A stretch of 64,000 nt of DNA from Microbacterium sp. SL75 (GCF_026625865.1 NZ_CP113067.1:1240001-1304000); one strand, 5' to 3'. Counted from the stretch's first letter, positions 17,386-26,110 are shown. Numbers and translations: made by a program. The notes: generated from the sequence alone by a model not told the origin.

Positions 17386-17672
17386 AGCCCCTCCTTGAGC
17401 GCCTTCACGGTCGCGTCGGCCTTGGCACCCGCCGCCTCGTACATCTCGGCGGAGTTCCGAAGACCGGATGCCACGTCGTCCGACTGCGCGACCGCTTCGG
17501 TCCACCCGCCGGTCAGCGCCTGGACGAAGTCGCCCACGGCCGCGCCCAGTTCGGCGTGACCGAGGTTGCGGGAGTCGGGGACCGCGGTCTCGCTCTCGGC
17601 GCGCTGGACGGTGACGTCGACGACCTGTGCCGTGCGACGCAGTCTCTCTGAGTCAACCGAGATCTCGCGCAT
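17382..17672 (-). CDS. WXG100-like small helical protein
   Basis: A 96-residue protein, the usual size for the WXG100/ESAT-6 superfamily. It has two predicted helices joined by G-G-W-T-E (W57), a relaxed WXG turn, and no signal peptide. It starts with M-R-E-I-S-V-D-S-E-R-L, typical of actinobacterial WXG-like proteins encoded before DUF1023 hydrolases. Its stop overlaps the start of the hydrolase gene by four bases. Family members dimerise and serve as type VII secretion partners of longer WXG or LXG effectors, so a heterodimer with the hydrolase N-terminus is the obvious prediction. Confidence 0.7.
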   Translation of the reverse strand: MREISVDSERLRRTAQVVDVTVQRAESETAVPDSRNLGHAELGAAVGDFVQALTGGWTEAVAQSDDVASGLRNSAEMYEAAGAKADATVKALKEGL

Positions 17673-17711
17673 GCCGGCAAGGTAGACGAACTCGGCGGAG
17701 GGCCTCCGAAG

Positions 17712-17720
17712 TTATCCACA
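17712..17720. promoter_or_regulatory. Isolated consensus DnaA box
   Basis: TTATCCACA, a perfect DnaA-binding 9-mer, lies about 40 bp upstream of the WXG100-like gene and far (about 33 kb) from oriC. It may titrate DnaA or touch the promoter of that gene. A chance match is possible. Confidence 0.4.
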
Positions 17721-17836
17721 GATCCCGCCCGCAACCCGGGCGAAGTTCACCCGGTCACCCACCCATGACGAACGTCACCCCCGAATGGTGACGGGCGACG
17801 GATGTGCCGCGGACCACCCGAGGCCAGCATGAACAC

Positions 17837-18772
17837 ATGACCTCCTCCACCCCCACCTCCGCCGCGATCAACGCGCGGGGCGTCGTCAAGAGCTTCGGCT
17901 CCGTCCACGCCGTGCGCGGCGTCGACCTCACCGTCCGACCGGGCGAGATCGTGGCCTTCCTCGGCCCGAACGGCGCGGGTAAGACCACCACGATCGACAT
18001 GATCCTGGGACTGACCATTCCCGACGCCGGCAGCATCGAGGTTTTCGGTCACACCGCTCGCGGCGCCGTCGCCCGCGGTCTCGTCTCGGCCGTGCTCCAG
18101 TCGGGCGGACTGTTGAAAGACCTGACCGTGCGCGAAACCGTCGAGCTCACGGCGAGCCTGTTCGCCGAGAAACGTCCCGTCGACGAGGCGCTCGAGCGTG
18201 CCGGCATCCGGAATCTGGCACGACGCAAGGTGGGACTGTGCTCGGGCGGCGAGCAGCAGCGACTGCGCTTCGCGATGGCGCTGGTGAGCGACCCGGCCCT
18301 GCTGATCCTCGACGAACCGACCACCGGCATGGATGTCGAAGCGCGCCGCTCTTTCTGGAGCGCGATTCGAGCGGATGCCGCGCGCGGACGGACCGTGATG
18401 TTCGCCACGCACTACCTCGACGAGGCCGACGAGTACGCCGACCGCATCATTCTCATGCGGGGCGGTCAGATCGTCGCCGACGGCAGCACCACCGAGATCA
18501 AGAACCTCGTCTCGGGTCGTGTGGTTCAGGCGACGCTTCCGGATGCCGACCTCACGGCGCTCGCGGCGCTGCCCGGCGTCGACTCGGTCGAGGCCAACGG
18601 CGAGCGCGTCTCGGTGCGCACGCGGGACTCCGACGCCCTCGCCCGGCACCTGCTCAGCACGACCACGGCGCGTGATCTGGAGATCACCGCGCAGAACCTC
18701 GAGAGCGTCTTCTTGACGCTCACCGCCGAGCCCTCGGCATCCGACCTCGCCTTGAATGGATCACTTCGATGA
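17837..18772 (+). CDS. ABC transporter ATP-binding protein (drug/lipid exporter type)
   Basis: A 311-residue ATPase. Walker A is G-P-N-G-A-G-K-T-T (about residues 43-51), the signature is C-S-G-G-E-Q-Q-R (the leading Leu of LSGGQ is replaced by Cys), Walker B is L-L-I-L-D-E-P-T, and the C-terminal part has the extension of the DrrA/CcmA-like family. Its stop overlaps the start of the permease gene (ATGA). The ATG at 17837 is preferred over one at 17804 because homology begins shortly after it, though the ribosome site is weak. It works with the next gene and is probably controlled by the two-component system that follows, as in antibiotic-sensing exporter operons. Confidence 0.9.
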   Translation: MTSSTPTSAAINARGVVKSFGSVHAVRGVDLTVRPGEIVAFLGPNGAGKTTTIDMILGLTIPDAGSIEVFGHTARGAVARGLVSAVLQSGGLLKDLTVRETVELTASLFAEKRPVDEALERAGIRNLARRKVGLCSGGEQQRLRFAMALVSDPALLILDEPTTGMDVEARRSFWSAIRADAARGRTVMFATHYLDEADEYADRIILMRGGQIVADGSTTEIKNLVSGRVVQATLPDADLTALAALPGVDSVEANGERVSVRTRDSDALARHLLSTTTARDLEITAQNLESVFLTLTAEPSASDLALNGSLR

Positions 18773-19566
18773 CCGCCATCGCCCTCGACCGCCCGGTCCC
18801 CGCCTTCGGCGGCTTCACCCTGACCTATCTGCGCATCGAACTGGTGCGCAAGCTGCGGAATCCTCGGAGCATCCTCTTCACCGTCGCGTTCCCCGTGCTG
18901 ATGTTCTTCATCGTGGGGTTCCAGACGCTGGACGTGCCGCTCACGGACACCCCGCTGGCGGCCGGGGGAGTGTCGGTGGCCGCGTACATCATGGTCTCGA
19001 TGGCGATGTACGGAACCATGATGTCGGCGACCCAGACCGGGGCATCGGTCGCGGTCGAGCGCGCGCAGGGTTGGTCGCGCCAGCTGCGGCTCACGCCCCT
19101 CAACCCCGTCGCGAACGTCGTGGTGAAGATGCTCGCGGGCATGATGTTCGGCCTCATCGCCGTGATCGCGACGTACGCGGTCGCCGCCGGCGCCGGTGTT
19201 CAGCTCGCCCCGGCGCAATGGATCGTCACGGGCCTGGCGGCCTGGGTGCTCGCCGGCGCCGTCTTCACGACGCTCGGTCTCATGGTCGGGTACATGGTGC
19301 CGGGCGAGAACGCGGCGCAGATCACGAGCCTCGCGGTGGTGCTGCTGTCGTTCCTCGGCGGTCTGTTCTTTCCGCTGTCTTCGATGCCCGACTTTCTCCA
19401 GGTCATTGGCAAGCTGACGCCGGTGTACGGCATCGGCGAGCTCGCCCGTTCGCCCCTCACCGGTGACGGATTCGATCTCGGCGCCCTGATCAACGCGGTG
19501 GTCTGGCTCGCGGTGTTCGTCGCCGGAACCGTGTACTTCTTCCGTCGCGACACGCGTCGCGGCTGA
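18769..19566 (+). CDS. ABC-2 type transporter permease
   Basis: A 265-residue membrane protein with about six hydrophobic segments and the ABC2_membrane layout (P-R-S-I-L-F-T-V-A-F-P-V-L near residue 36, a long central set of helices, then F-L-G-G-L-F-F-P-L-S-S-M-P near residue 200, the conserved ABC-2 signature region). It dimerises to form the export channel driven by the upstream ATPase, with which it overlaps by four bases. The substrate is unknown; neighbouring DesK-type regulation suggests a membrane-active compound. Confidence 0.9.
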   Translation: MTAIALDRPVPAFGGFTLTYLRIELVRKLRNPRSILFTVAFPVLMFFIVGFQTLDVPLTDTPLAAGGVSVAAYIMVSMAMYGTMMSATQTGASVAVERAQGWSRQLRLTPLNPVANVVVKMLAGMMFGLIAVIATYAVAAGAGVQLAPAQWIVTGLAAWVLAGAVFTTLGLMVGYMVPGENAAQITSLAVVLLSFLGGLFFPLSSMPDFLQVIGKLTPVYGIGELARSPLTGDGFDLGALINAVVWLAVFVAGTVYFFRRDTRRG

Positions 19567-19576
19567 CGCGCCTAGG

Positions 19577-20695
19577 GTGAACGACGTGAGCACGACGACC
19601 GGCCCGGAACGCACCCGCGTTCCGGGCCGCCGTCCGTTCCGACGCGGCTGGTTCATCGGGGCGTCGATCTCGTTGATCTGGACCTTTCCCGTGCTCGTCG
19701 AACTGTGGGAGGGGCCGAGCGTCGCGGGTCACCTCGTCGGCACCGCGATCGTGGTCCTGTTCGCGGCCGCGTTCATGGCGACCGTTCCCTACGCCCGTGT
19801 CACCGCGTCGCGCCTGCGCCGGGTGGCGCCGACCGTGGTGCTGTTCGCACTCAGCCTCGCGCTGCTGCCGTGGCTCGGCGCCGACATCCGTTGGATGTGG
19901 ACGTTCGTCGGCGTCGCGTTCGCCGTCTCGGCGATGGGCCGACGGACGACCTGGCTGTTCGTCCCGGCCCTCAGCGCTCTGTCGTTCGTCGTCGGCGAGG
20001 CGATGGGCGCCGACGCGTTGTCGAACGTCGTAAACTCGGCGATCATCCTCTCGATCTCGATCATGATGTTCAGCTTCGTCGAGAACATCTCGACCCTCGA
20101 GCGTCTTCGCGACGCGCAGGAGCAGATCGCCGAACTCGCCGCCGAGCGCGAACGCGGACGGGTCGCCCGCGATGTACACGACATCCTCGGACACTCGCTC
20201 ACCGTGATCACCGTCAAGGCCGAGTTGGCGGGACGACTGATGGATGCCGGCTCCCCGGCCGCCCGTGACGAGATCGGCCAGATCGAGGAGCTGTCGCGGG
20301 GAGCGCTGGCCGACGTGCGGGCGACGGTCCACGGTTACCGGGGCGTGAGCATCAGCGGCGAGCTCGCCGCGGCGCGAGCGGCGCTCGAGAGCGCGGGAGT
20401 GTCCGCCGACCTCCCCGGCTCCACCGACCAGGTTCCCGCCGACCGGCGTGAACTCGCCGGCTGGGTCGTTCGAGAAGCCGTGACCAACGTGGTCCGCCAT
20501 TCCGGAGCGAACGCCTGCCGCGTGCGACTCGACAACCGCTCCATCGAGGTCGCCGACGACGGTTGCGGCCCGGCGTCCACGGCATCCACCGGTTCGGGTC
20601 TGACCGGGCTTCGGGAACGTGTCGAGAGTTCGGGGGCACGGTTGACGATCGGCCGCAGCGACCTCGGAGGATTCAGAGTGAAGGTGGCCTGGTGA
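19577..20695 (+). CDS. Sensor histidine kinase, DesK/LiaS (HPK7) type
   Basis: A 372-residue kinase. Four or five membrane segments fill residues about 25-165, with almost no extracellular loop, so it probably senses the membrane itself. A dimerisation helix carries H201 in R-V-A-R-D-V-H-D-I-L-G-H-S-L, the HisKA_3 phospho-acceptor motif. The HATPase domain shows N-V-V-R-H-S-G, D-D-G-C-G-P and G-S-G-L-T-G-L-R-E-R. It starts with GTG ten bases after the permease stop and overlaps the response regulator gene by four bases, making a four-gene operon with the exporter. Confidence 0.9.
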   Translation: MNDVSTTTGPERTRVPGRRPFRRGWFIGASISLIWTFPVLVELWEGPSVAGHLVGTAIVVLFAAAFMATVPYARVTASRLRRVAPTVVLFALSLALLPWLGADIRWMWTFVGVAFAVSAMGRRTTWLFVPALSALSFVVGEAMGADALSNVVNSAIILSISIMMFSFVENISTLERLRDAQEQIAELAAERERGRVARDVHDILGHSLTVITVKAELAGRLMDAGSPAARDEIGQIEELSRGALADVRATVHGYRGVSISGELAAARAALESAGVSADLPGSTDQVPADRRELAGWVVREAVTNVVRHSGANACRVRLDNRSIEVADDGCGPASTASTGSGLTGLRERVESSGARLTIGRSDLGGFRVKVAW

Positions 20696-21297
20696 TCCGA
20701 CTGCTCATCGCCGACGATCAAGCTCTCGTCCGCGGGGCCCTCGCCGCCCTGCTGGGACTCGAATCCGACATCGAGGTCGTCGCCCAGGTGGGTCGCGGTG
20801 ACCATGTGGTCGAGGCGGCAAGGACGTCGGGGGCCACCGTCGCCCTGCTCGACATCGAGATGCCGGGAATCGACGGGATCGCCGCGGCCGCTGAATTGCG
20901 GTCGAAGGTTCCCGGATGCCGCGCCCTCATCGTCACGACCTTCGGACGCCCCGGGTACCTGGCGCGGGCCATGCAGGCAGGAGCCTCGGGGTTCGTGGTG
21001 AAAGACACCCCCGCGGCCGAGCTCGCCGATGCTGTGCGGCGGGTGTCGCAGGGGCTACGCGTGGTCGATCCGCAGCTCGCGGCGGAGTCGCTCGTCCAGG
21101 GCGACTCACCGCTGACCGAACGCGAGACCGACGTGCTCGCCGCGGCGCGCGACGGCGGATCGATCGCTGACATCGCCCGGACCGTGCACCTGTCGGAGGG
21201 CACGGTCAAGAACCACCTCTCGAGCGCGATCGGCAAGACCGGCGGGCGGAATCGGGCGGATGCCGTGCGGGTGGCGGTGGAGCGGGGGTGGCTGTAG
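20692..21297 (+). CDS. NarL/FixJ-type response regulator
   Basis: A 201-residue regulator. The receiver domain has the acidic pair D8-D9 (L-L-I-A-D-D-Q), phospho-acceptor D54 (A-L-L-D-I-E-M-P-G) and the conserved lysine in F-V-V-K-D-T. The C-terminal LuxR-type helix-turn-helix begins at L-T-E-R-E-T-D-V-L and ends with G-T-V-K-N-H-L-S. The GTG at 20692 overlaps the kinase stop (GTGA). It presumably activates the exporter operon in response to the cognate kinase. Confidence 0.92.
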   Translation: MIRLLIADDQALVRGALAALLGLESDIEVVAQVGRGDHVVEAARTSGATVALLDIEMPGIDGIAAAAELRSKVPGCRALIVTTFGRPGYLARAMQAGASGFVVKDTPAAELADAVRRVSQGLRVVDPQLAAESLVQGDSPLTERETDVLAAARDGGSIADIARTVHLSEGTVKNHLSSAIGKTGGRNRADAVRVAVERGWL

Positions 21298-21391
21298 ACG
21301 GCGCCGCTCGCGGTGACGCCAATTGGCAGAGGAACGAGATCGATCTCAGATGCTGCGCGCCAACTAGTACTCGGCGAGCTACTGTCAGCTC

Positions 21392-22465
21392 GTGAAGACG
21401 CTCGTTCTCGATACCACCGAACTTCGCCGAGACTGGATGTTCCGAGGGATGACCTCTCAGATCCTCGCGCACGCGATCTCGAAAACAATCAACAGCGTCG
21501 CCATCCCGGCCTCTGTACTTGAGGAGCTTGTCGCGCATCACGCCCGAGAGTCGATTGACGCACGAGCAAAGCTCGAGCGGGGTGTCGCGGATCTACATCG
21601 ACTCGGCGTCGCGACAACAGTCGCAGATTCGACGCCCCTCGATTATCGGGCCTTCGTGCAAGAGCGCTGGGATGAGCAGCTTGGTTTCAGTCTGCTCCCG
21701 TGGCCGAAGGTAGACCATGCCTCACTAGTTTCTCGCGCCGTGAACCGCCGTCCTCCGTTCGACGATAAGGGAGGCGGCTATCGCGATGCTCTGGTCTGGG
21801 AGAGCGCGCTGGAACTAGCTCGAAAGGGGGCGGACGTAGTCCTTGTCTCTGCCGACCGCGCGTTCAGCGACGGTGAGGGCCGCCTCGCATCTTCTCTCGC
21901 GCAGGAGATCTCCGGGCTTCCCGGAAGCATCGAACTCGTGCGTGACCTCACCCCGTGGCTCCTCGCCCACGTGCCGTGGGGCGCTGGTTCGATCGCGGAA
22001 GCTGTGCATCTCGCCCGGGATGAGGCTTTCGTCAGTTACTTCCTCGCGTCCGACATGCAGGGCGAACTAATGCCGCCCGCCGAGGCAGTTGGGTTCGATA
22101 CCGCACCGTACTTCTTCCGCGTCACGGAGGTCGAGTGGGCGGGTAATTGGAATCGGGTGTCGACACAGCCGGTGGGAGATGGTGCATCAATCGGCGAGTA
22201 TCACATCGGGGAGGTAGTCGATTTCGTCGCGGAACTGAGTGACCGGTCTCGAATTGAACCAGAGTGGCAATTAGAGCGTGGATCGACTTTTGGCCGGGTG
22301 GGCGTCAAGGGACGTGTACACCTAATCCTCCGTGTAGCAGTCTTCTTTGAGAACAACTCGACCTTCACCTTCGATGACCTCTCATGGCACCGTGCTGACG
22401 GATTACCGCCCGGGCCGGGTGTCGACGCGACGAAGCCGGGTGTTCCGCTCTTCGAGCTGGAGTGA
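21392..22465 (+). CDS. PIN-domain protein (DUF4935-like), possible defence ribonuclease
   Basis: A 357-residue protein. The N-terminal ~170 residues have a PIN nuclease layout: D7 in L-V-L-D-T-T-E-L, E44/E45 in A-S-V-L-E-E-L, D132 in G-G-Y-R-D-A-L-V-W, and D155 in L-V-S-A-D-R-A-F-S-D. R-P-P-F-D-D-K-G-G-G-Y-R-D matches the DUF4935 loop. All four metal-binding acids are therefore present. The C-terminal half (about 190-357) is unassigned and probably beta-rich. PIN enzymes cleave RNA. The gene converges on a cytosine methyltransferase gene with two bases between the stops, and its base composition is visibly poorer in G and C than the genes upstream, suggesting acquisition. Confidence 0.7.
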   Translation: MKTLVLDTTELRRDWMFRGMTSQILAHAISKTINSVAIPASVLEELVAHHARESIDARAKLERGVADLHRLGVATTVADSTPLDYRAFVQERWDEQLGFSLLPWPKVDHASLVSRAVNRRPPFDDKGGGYRDALVWESALELARKGADVVLVSADRAFSDGEGRLASSLAQEISGLPGSIELVRDLTPWLLAHVPWGAGSIAEAVHLARDEAFVSYFLASDMQGELMPPAEAVGFDTAPYFFRVTEVEWAGNWNRVSTQPVGDGASIGEYHIGEVVDFVAELSDRSRIEPEWQLERGSTFGRVGVKGRVHLILRVAVFFENNSTFTFDDLSWHRADGLPPGPGVDATKPGVPLFELE

Positions 22466-22467
22466 TG

Positions 22468-23721
22468 TCAAATCGTCTCGCTGGAACGATCTGACCCCGG
22501 ACGAAGCTTTCCGGACGGGCCTAACCCCTCACCGGCGTGAGCAGACTTTGCACCCACGAGGCTAACGAATCGCCCCGGAACCCTTGTAAGAGGTTCTCGT
22601 GGGCGTCGGGTTTCGGCAGCAACCCGACGGAGCAGAGATGGAGCGCGGTGCTCCACACTTTCGACGGCCTGCCGGACAGACATTCCCAGTACTTCAGCGA
22701 GCAGCGCTGGCGTCGCATTTCCCACCTGAACGGTCTGCTCACGATGGTTGCCAGCGATACGCCACCCGTCGGGGAAGCCCTGAATTCTGAGCTGCTCCTC
22801 GACAGCTAGGGGCCTATTCTCCCAGTGAAAAGGACCCGTCGAAGGCCCAGGCGATGCCGGCAAGGTCCACGATGGCTGATCGTGTGCAAGCTTCAGCAGG
22901 AAGTTCCAGTACTTCGTGCGGTAGCCGAACAACTCAGGACCGCCGCCGCGGCTCGTCAGCCACAGATAGTTCCTCCCCTCTGGAATAAGCGGAAGTAGTT
23001 CTGTCCACTTACCCCGCGCGACAGGCGGATCGGTAGGACGCACATCCCAGAGCGCATCCCACGCGGTTCGCGGGCTCTCCCCGTGAGTCGCAGTCGGCCA
23101 CGCGAAGCTGCTGCCATCCCGCAAGGCGACGACTATGGCTCGCCGTCGATTCTGGGGGACGCCGTAATCCGCGGCATTGAGGACCTCTACGTGCAGGCGA
23201 TACCCCGTGCCCTCTTCGCTGTTGATTCTCGAGAACTCTTCTTCGAGGAATGCCATCGCCGATCGGGGGCCGCGCACAAACCCACTCACGTTCTCGAACA
23301 GCACAGCGTGGGGGAGGAAAGTACGAACCAGCTTGAGAGTGCTCACCACCGTCTGAGCGCGCGCGTCGAGCATCCCGCGCCGTCCTTGCGCCGCCCACTG
23401 AGCAGCCATTGAGAACGGTTGACATGGGGGGCCGCCCGCGAGCAGCCCCAGGTCACCTCGTGTGAGGCCGAGGTCACGTGGCTTGAGGCTCAATGCGAGT
23501 TCGTTAACGTCTCCGTGGCCGAGGAGAGGCCAGTCAGTGTTTGACGCGATCGTTTCTCGTTGCAAGCGGCCGATCTCGATCAGTCCAACGTGTTCGTAAC
23601 CAGCGCGGGCAAGGCCGATGTCCATGCCACCGGCACCGGAAAATAGCGAGAGAACACTTCTTGACACGCTCAGAACTCCAGACTTCCTCCCGAGCTCATC
23701 AAAAACGCCAGTGCATGTCAA
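22468..23721 (-). CDS. DNA (cytosine-5-)-methyltransferase
   Basis: A C5-methyltransferase of up to 417 residues. Motif I is L-S-L-F-S-G-A-G-G-M-D (24-34), the catalytic Cys100 lies in G-G-P-P-C-Q-P-F-S (motif IV), motif VI is E-N-V (143-145), motif VIII is Q-N-R-R-R (190-194), and motif X is Q-V-G-N-A-T-P (332-338). The target-recognition region between VIII and X is short, as in type II enzymes with a 4-6 bp site. A GTG at 23667, with GGAG eight bases upstream, is an alternative start only slightly before motif I and may be the real one. It is divergent from the ParB-like gene (116 bp between starts), so it may protect against the nuclease candidate encoded there. Confidence 0.9.
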   Translation of the reverse strand: MTCTGVFDELGRKSGVLSVSRSVLSLFSGAGGMDIGLARAGYEHVGLIEIGRLQRETIASNTDWPLLGHGDVNELALSLKPRDLGLTRGDLGLLAGGPPCQPFSMAAQWAAQGRRGMLDARAQTVVSTLKLVRTFLPHAVLFENVSGFVRGPRSAMAFLEEEFSRINSEEGTGYRLHVEVLNAADYGVPQNRRRAIVVALRDGSSFAWPTATHGESPRTAWDALWDVRPTDPPVARGKWTELLPLIPEGRNYLWLTSRGGGPELFGYRTKYWNFLLKLAHDQPSWTLPASPGPSTGPFHWENRPLAVEEQLRIQGFPDGWRIAGNHREQTVQVGNATPALLAEVLGMSVRQAVESVEHRAPSLLRRVAAETRRPREPLTRVPGRFVSLVGAKSAHAGEGLGPSGKLRPGSDRSSETI

Positions 23722-23837
23722 CTCTCATCGTGGCGGGACAGCAACCCAAGCGGATGAGGTTGTTCACAGGACGGCGGCGCCCGAAGCCAACAGGATACGG
23801 TAGCCGGAGACCAACTTACCCCGCCTAGACGCGGGCC

Positions 23838-24938
23838 ATGCGAATTGGAGCGGCGGTGCCGAACTTCGAGACTCGAACACTCGACTCCCTGACAGAGCTG
23901 CGCCTGGATCCGTTCAATCCGCGCCTACGCAAGGAAGAAGAGGGTAGCAGCGAGGCAGCCATCGTGAAGATCATGCTCGATCGATTCAAGGTGGAGGAGG
24001 TCGCAGAGTCGATCACCGTTGCGGGTTGGCTGGAGCAGGACCCTCTTATCACGGTCAAGGAGGACGGGGCCTACCTGGTCGTCGAAGGCAACCGTCGACT
24101 GACGGCCGTGAAGCTCCTGCTGGACCCTTCTCTCGCGCCCCCGACCAAGCAGGCTCGCTGGAAGCAGCTCGCAGGTTCACTCAGGCCAGCTGTCCGCGAC
24201 GAGATCAAGTCGTTGAGTGTGCGCGTCTACCCAGACCGTGATGACCCGGAGGTGTCCGCGTATATCGGGTTTCGACACGTCACGGGAGTGCTTCCATGGC
24301 CGGCGCTGGAGAAGGCGAGTTACATCGCGAGACTCGCCTCGAAAGGTGCGTCCTACCTGGAACTCGCTGAAAAGCTTGGGAGCTACCCAGCCCATATGGC
24401 GCGTCATCATCTCGCTTACCAGCTTGTCGAGCAGGCTCAGGAATGGGATATCGACGGCTACGAGCAGATGAGCAATGCATTCGGCGTACTGCTTCGTGCG
24501 CTCCAAACTGAAGGCGTTCGATCATTCTTGGAGTTGAATCCGGCGAGCGAACCCTTTGAAAACCTCGCCCCCGTTCCCGAGCATAAGAAGGACGCTTACA
24601 AAGATTTTGTGAAGTGGACCTTCGGCACTGACTCTCAGGCCAGAGTCCTACCTGAGTCACGAGAACTCACTAAGTGGAGCAAGATCCTCCTCAGTCCGAC
24701 CGCCGTACGATATCTACAAAATGCGGAGGAACCAAAGTTCGAAAAGGCGTGGTCGCGATCGGGTGGTGAAAGCGAATCAATCGCTGGGGCGCTCTGGAAA
24801 GCATCCTATTTACTCGCAGACGTAGTTCCGCTCCTCAGCGAACACGTGGACGATCCGGCAGTTCGTGATGCCGCCGCCGAGGCATATCGTTATATGAAGC
24901 AGATCAGGTCGCTCCTCGCCCTTCAAGGTGAGAAATAA
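23838..24938 (+). CDS. ParB/Srx-fold domain protein of the defence island
   Basis: A 366-residue protein, unrelated to the chromosomal ParB at 40263-41234 beyond the fold. The N-terminal ~100 residues match the ParB/sulfiredoxin N-terminal domain: L-D-P-F-N-P-R-L-R, V-A-E-S-I-T-V-A-G-W, and the nucleotide-binding loop V-V-E-G-N-R-R-L-T-A (the E-G-N-R-R form of the ParB box). A middle segment resembles the ParB helix-turn-helix (Y-L-E-L-A-E-K-L-G-S-Y). The C-terminal ~180 residues are unassigned. ParB-fold proteins can be CTP-driven DNA clamps or nucleases. The stop is directly followed by the GTG of the next gene with no gap, so both are made together. Confidence 0.75.
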   Translation: MRIGAAVPNFETRTLDSLTELRLDPFNPRLRKEEEGSSEAAIVKIMLDRFKVEEVAESITVAGWLEQDPLITVKEDGAYLVVEGNRRLTAVKLLLDPSLAPPTKQARWKQLAGSLRPAVRDEIKSLSVRVYPDRDDPEVSAYIGFRHVTGVLPWPALEKASYIARLASKGASYLELAEKLGSYPAHMARHHLAYQLVEQAQEWDIDGYEQMSNAFGVLLRALQTEGVRSFLELNPASEPFENLAPVPEHKKDAYKDFVKWTFGTDSQARVLPESRELTKWSKILLSPTAVRYLQNAEEPKFEKAWSRSGGESESIAGALWKASYLLADVVPLLSEHVDDPAVRDAAAEAYRYMKQIRSLLALQGEK

Positions 24939-25916
24939 GTGTTAGCGATTCCGCCTGGGTGCAGTGCCGAGGATCTGCCAAGACTCGCCGATTGGCTGGA
25001 AGCGTCCGTGCTCGTATCTGACGGCGTAGTCTCCAAATCGGAAGTAATGGAGGAAATTCAAGTCAGCGGCCTCGTTGCAGCACCAGGCGAGTCCTTCGGC
25101 GAGGACGTCGACGAAATCGGATCGGCATCTGACGAAGCTCTCGACGATTCCCTGGAACGGCTTGCCGACGACATCCTCGCCGAATGCCGACGACGCGAAA
25201 CCCAGCTAACAGATGGATATCCATTTCAAGTAACCACCGACCTGCTGTCGGCCCGTCCAGAAGCGGAGCCGGACAGCTACGCGTTCTTGCTTGTTTCCGA
25301 TCTAGGACACCACTTCTCGGAACTCAAGGATGCACTGAAGCCCGATACTCATAGCGGCATGCTGATGGAAAAAGTAGTCGAAGCCGCGACACGAGGCATT
25401 TTCGGGCGCTCGCAAAGATTCGGATGGCCACGGGAGCAAGAGTGGCCGACGCAGATCAAGAAGCGAGTGAAAAGGCTCGCCAAGGAGCTAGAGGTGCCAG
25501 TCGATTCACTCAAGCGCAAAGTAGAGCCAGTCGACAATGATCGAACCCTTGACGTCGTCGCTATCATGACATTCGACGATACCCATGAGGCGAGTCTGAT
25601 CGTTCTGATCCAGTGCGCTGCGGGGCAGAACTGGAAGTCGAAGCTCGGAGATCCGTCGATATCTGCTTGGGACAACCTCCTTCACTGGCAGTCACCGATC
25701 ATTCGTGCAGTTGCACTACCGTGGCGTCTCGGTGGTCGACGAAGCGACTGGACATATGGGCGTATCTACAGCATGTCCAACCGTGCGATGGTGCTCGACC
25801 GCCCCCGTCTGCTCGCAGGCCAGCCGGACGTCCACTTGGACGCCCGCATTCGCCCGCAACTGAAGCAATGGTGGGAATCCGCCATCAACAAGATCCCGGA
25901 CGCACGGCGCACTTAG
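24939..25916 (+). CDS. PD-(D/E)XK-like protein, candidate endonuclease
   Basis: A 325-residue protein with GTG start abutting the ParB-like gene. The region at about 200-235 reads L-D-V-V-A-I-M-T-F-D-D and then I-V-L-I-Q-C-A-A-G-Q-N-W-K-S-K, a D-x(n)-Q-C-A-x-G-x-N-W-x-x-K pattern like the metal site of PD-(D/E)XK enzymes in which Gln replaces the usual Glu. The N-terminal ~120 residues are acidic and helical, possibly for contact with its partner. I do not know a named family. The coupling to a ParB-fold protein and the nearby C5 methyltransferase suggest a restriction-like role. Its base composition is poorer in G and C than the flanks. Confidence 0.6.
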   Translation: MLAIPPGCSAEDLPRLADWLEASVLVSDGVVSKSEVMEEIQVSGLVAAPGESFGEDVDEIGSASDEALDDSLERLADDILAECRRRETQLTDGYPFQVTTDLLSARPEAEPDSYAFLLVSDLGHHFSELKDALKPDTHSGMLMEKVVEAATRGIFGRSQRFGWPREQEWPTQIKKRVKRLAKELEVPVDSLKRKVEPVDNDRTLDVVAIMTFDDTHEASLIVLIQCAAGQNWKSKLGDPSISAWDNLLHWQSPIIRAVALPWRLGGRRSDWTYGRIYSMSNRAMVLDRPRLLAGQPDVHLDARIRPQLKQWWESAINKIPDARRT

Positions 25917-26110
25917 AACCATCGGTCGGTCCCGCCCGTTGGCTGCACCGGGCAGGGCCGGTGATCCGACTACGACCATCCGAAATCAGCCGTCACCCCC
26001 GAGCAAGACTTCTGGCGAGATCGCGCCACGACTGAGCACTTGTGTACGCCCGTATACCCGCGCATAGAACCGTGAGTAATGCGATTCGTTGACCTCGCCT
26101 CACCTGCGCA

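Noticed and set aside
21298..26110. Prophage or integrative element at the defence island
   Set aside because: No integrase, no tRNA at either edge and no direct repeats found by eye; acquisition is plausible but not by a recognisable element.
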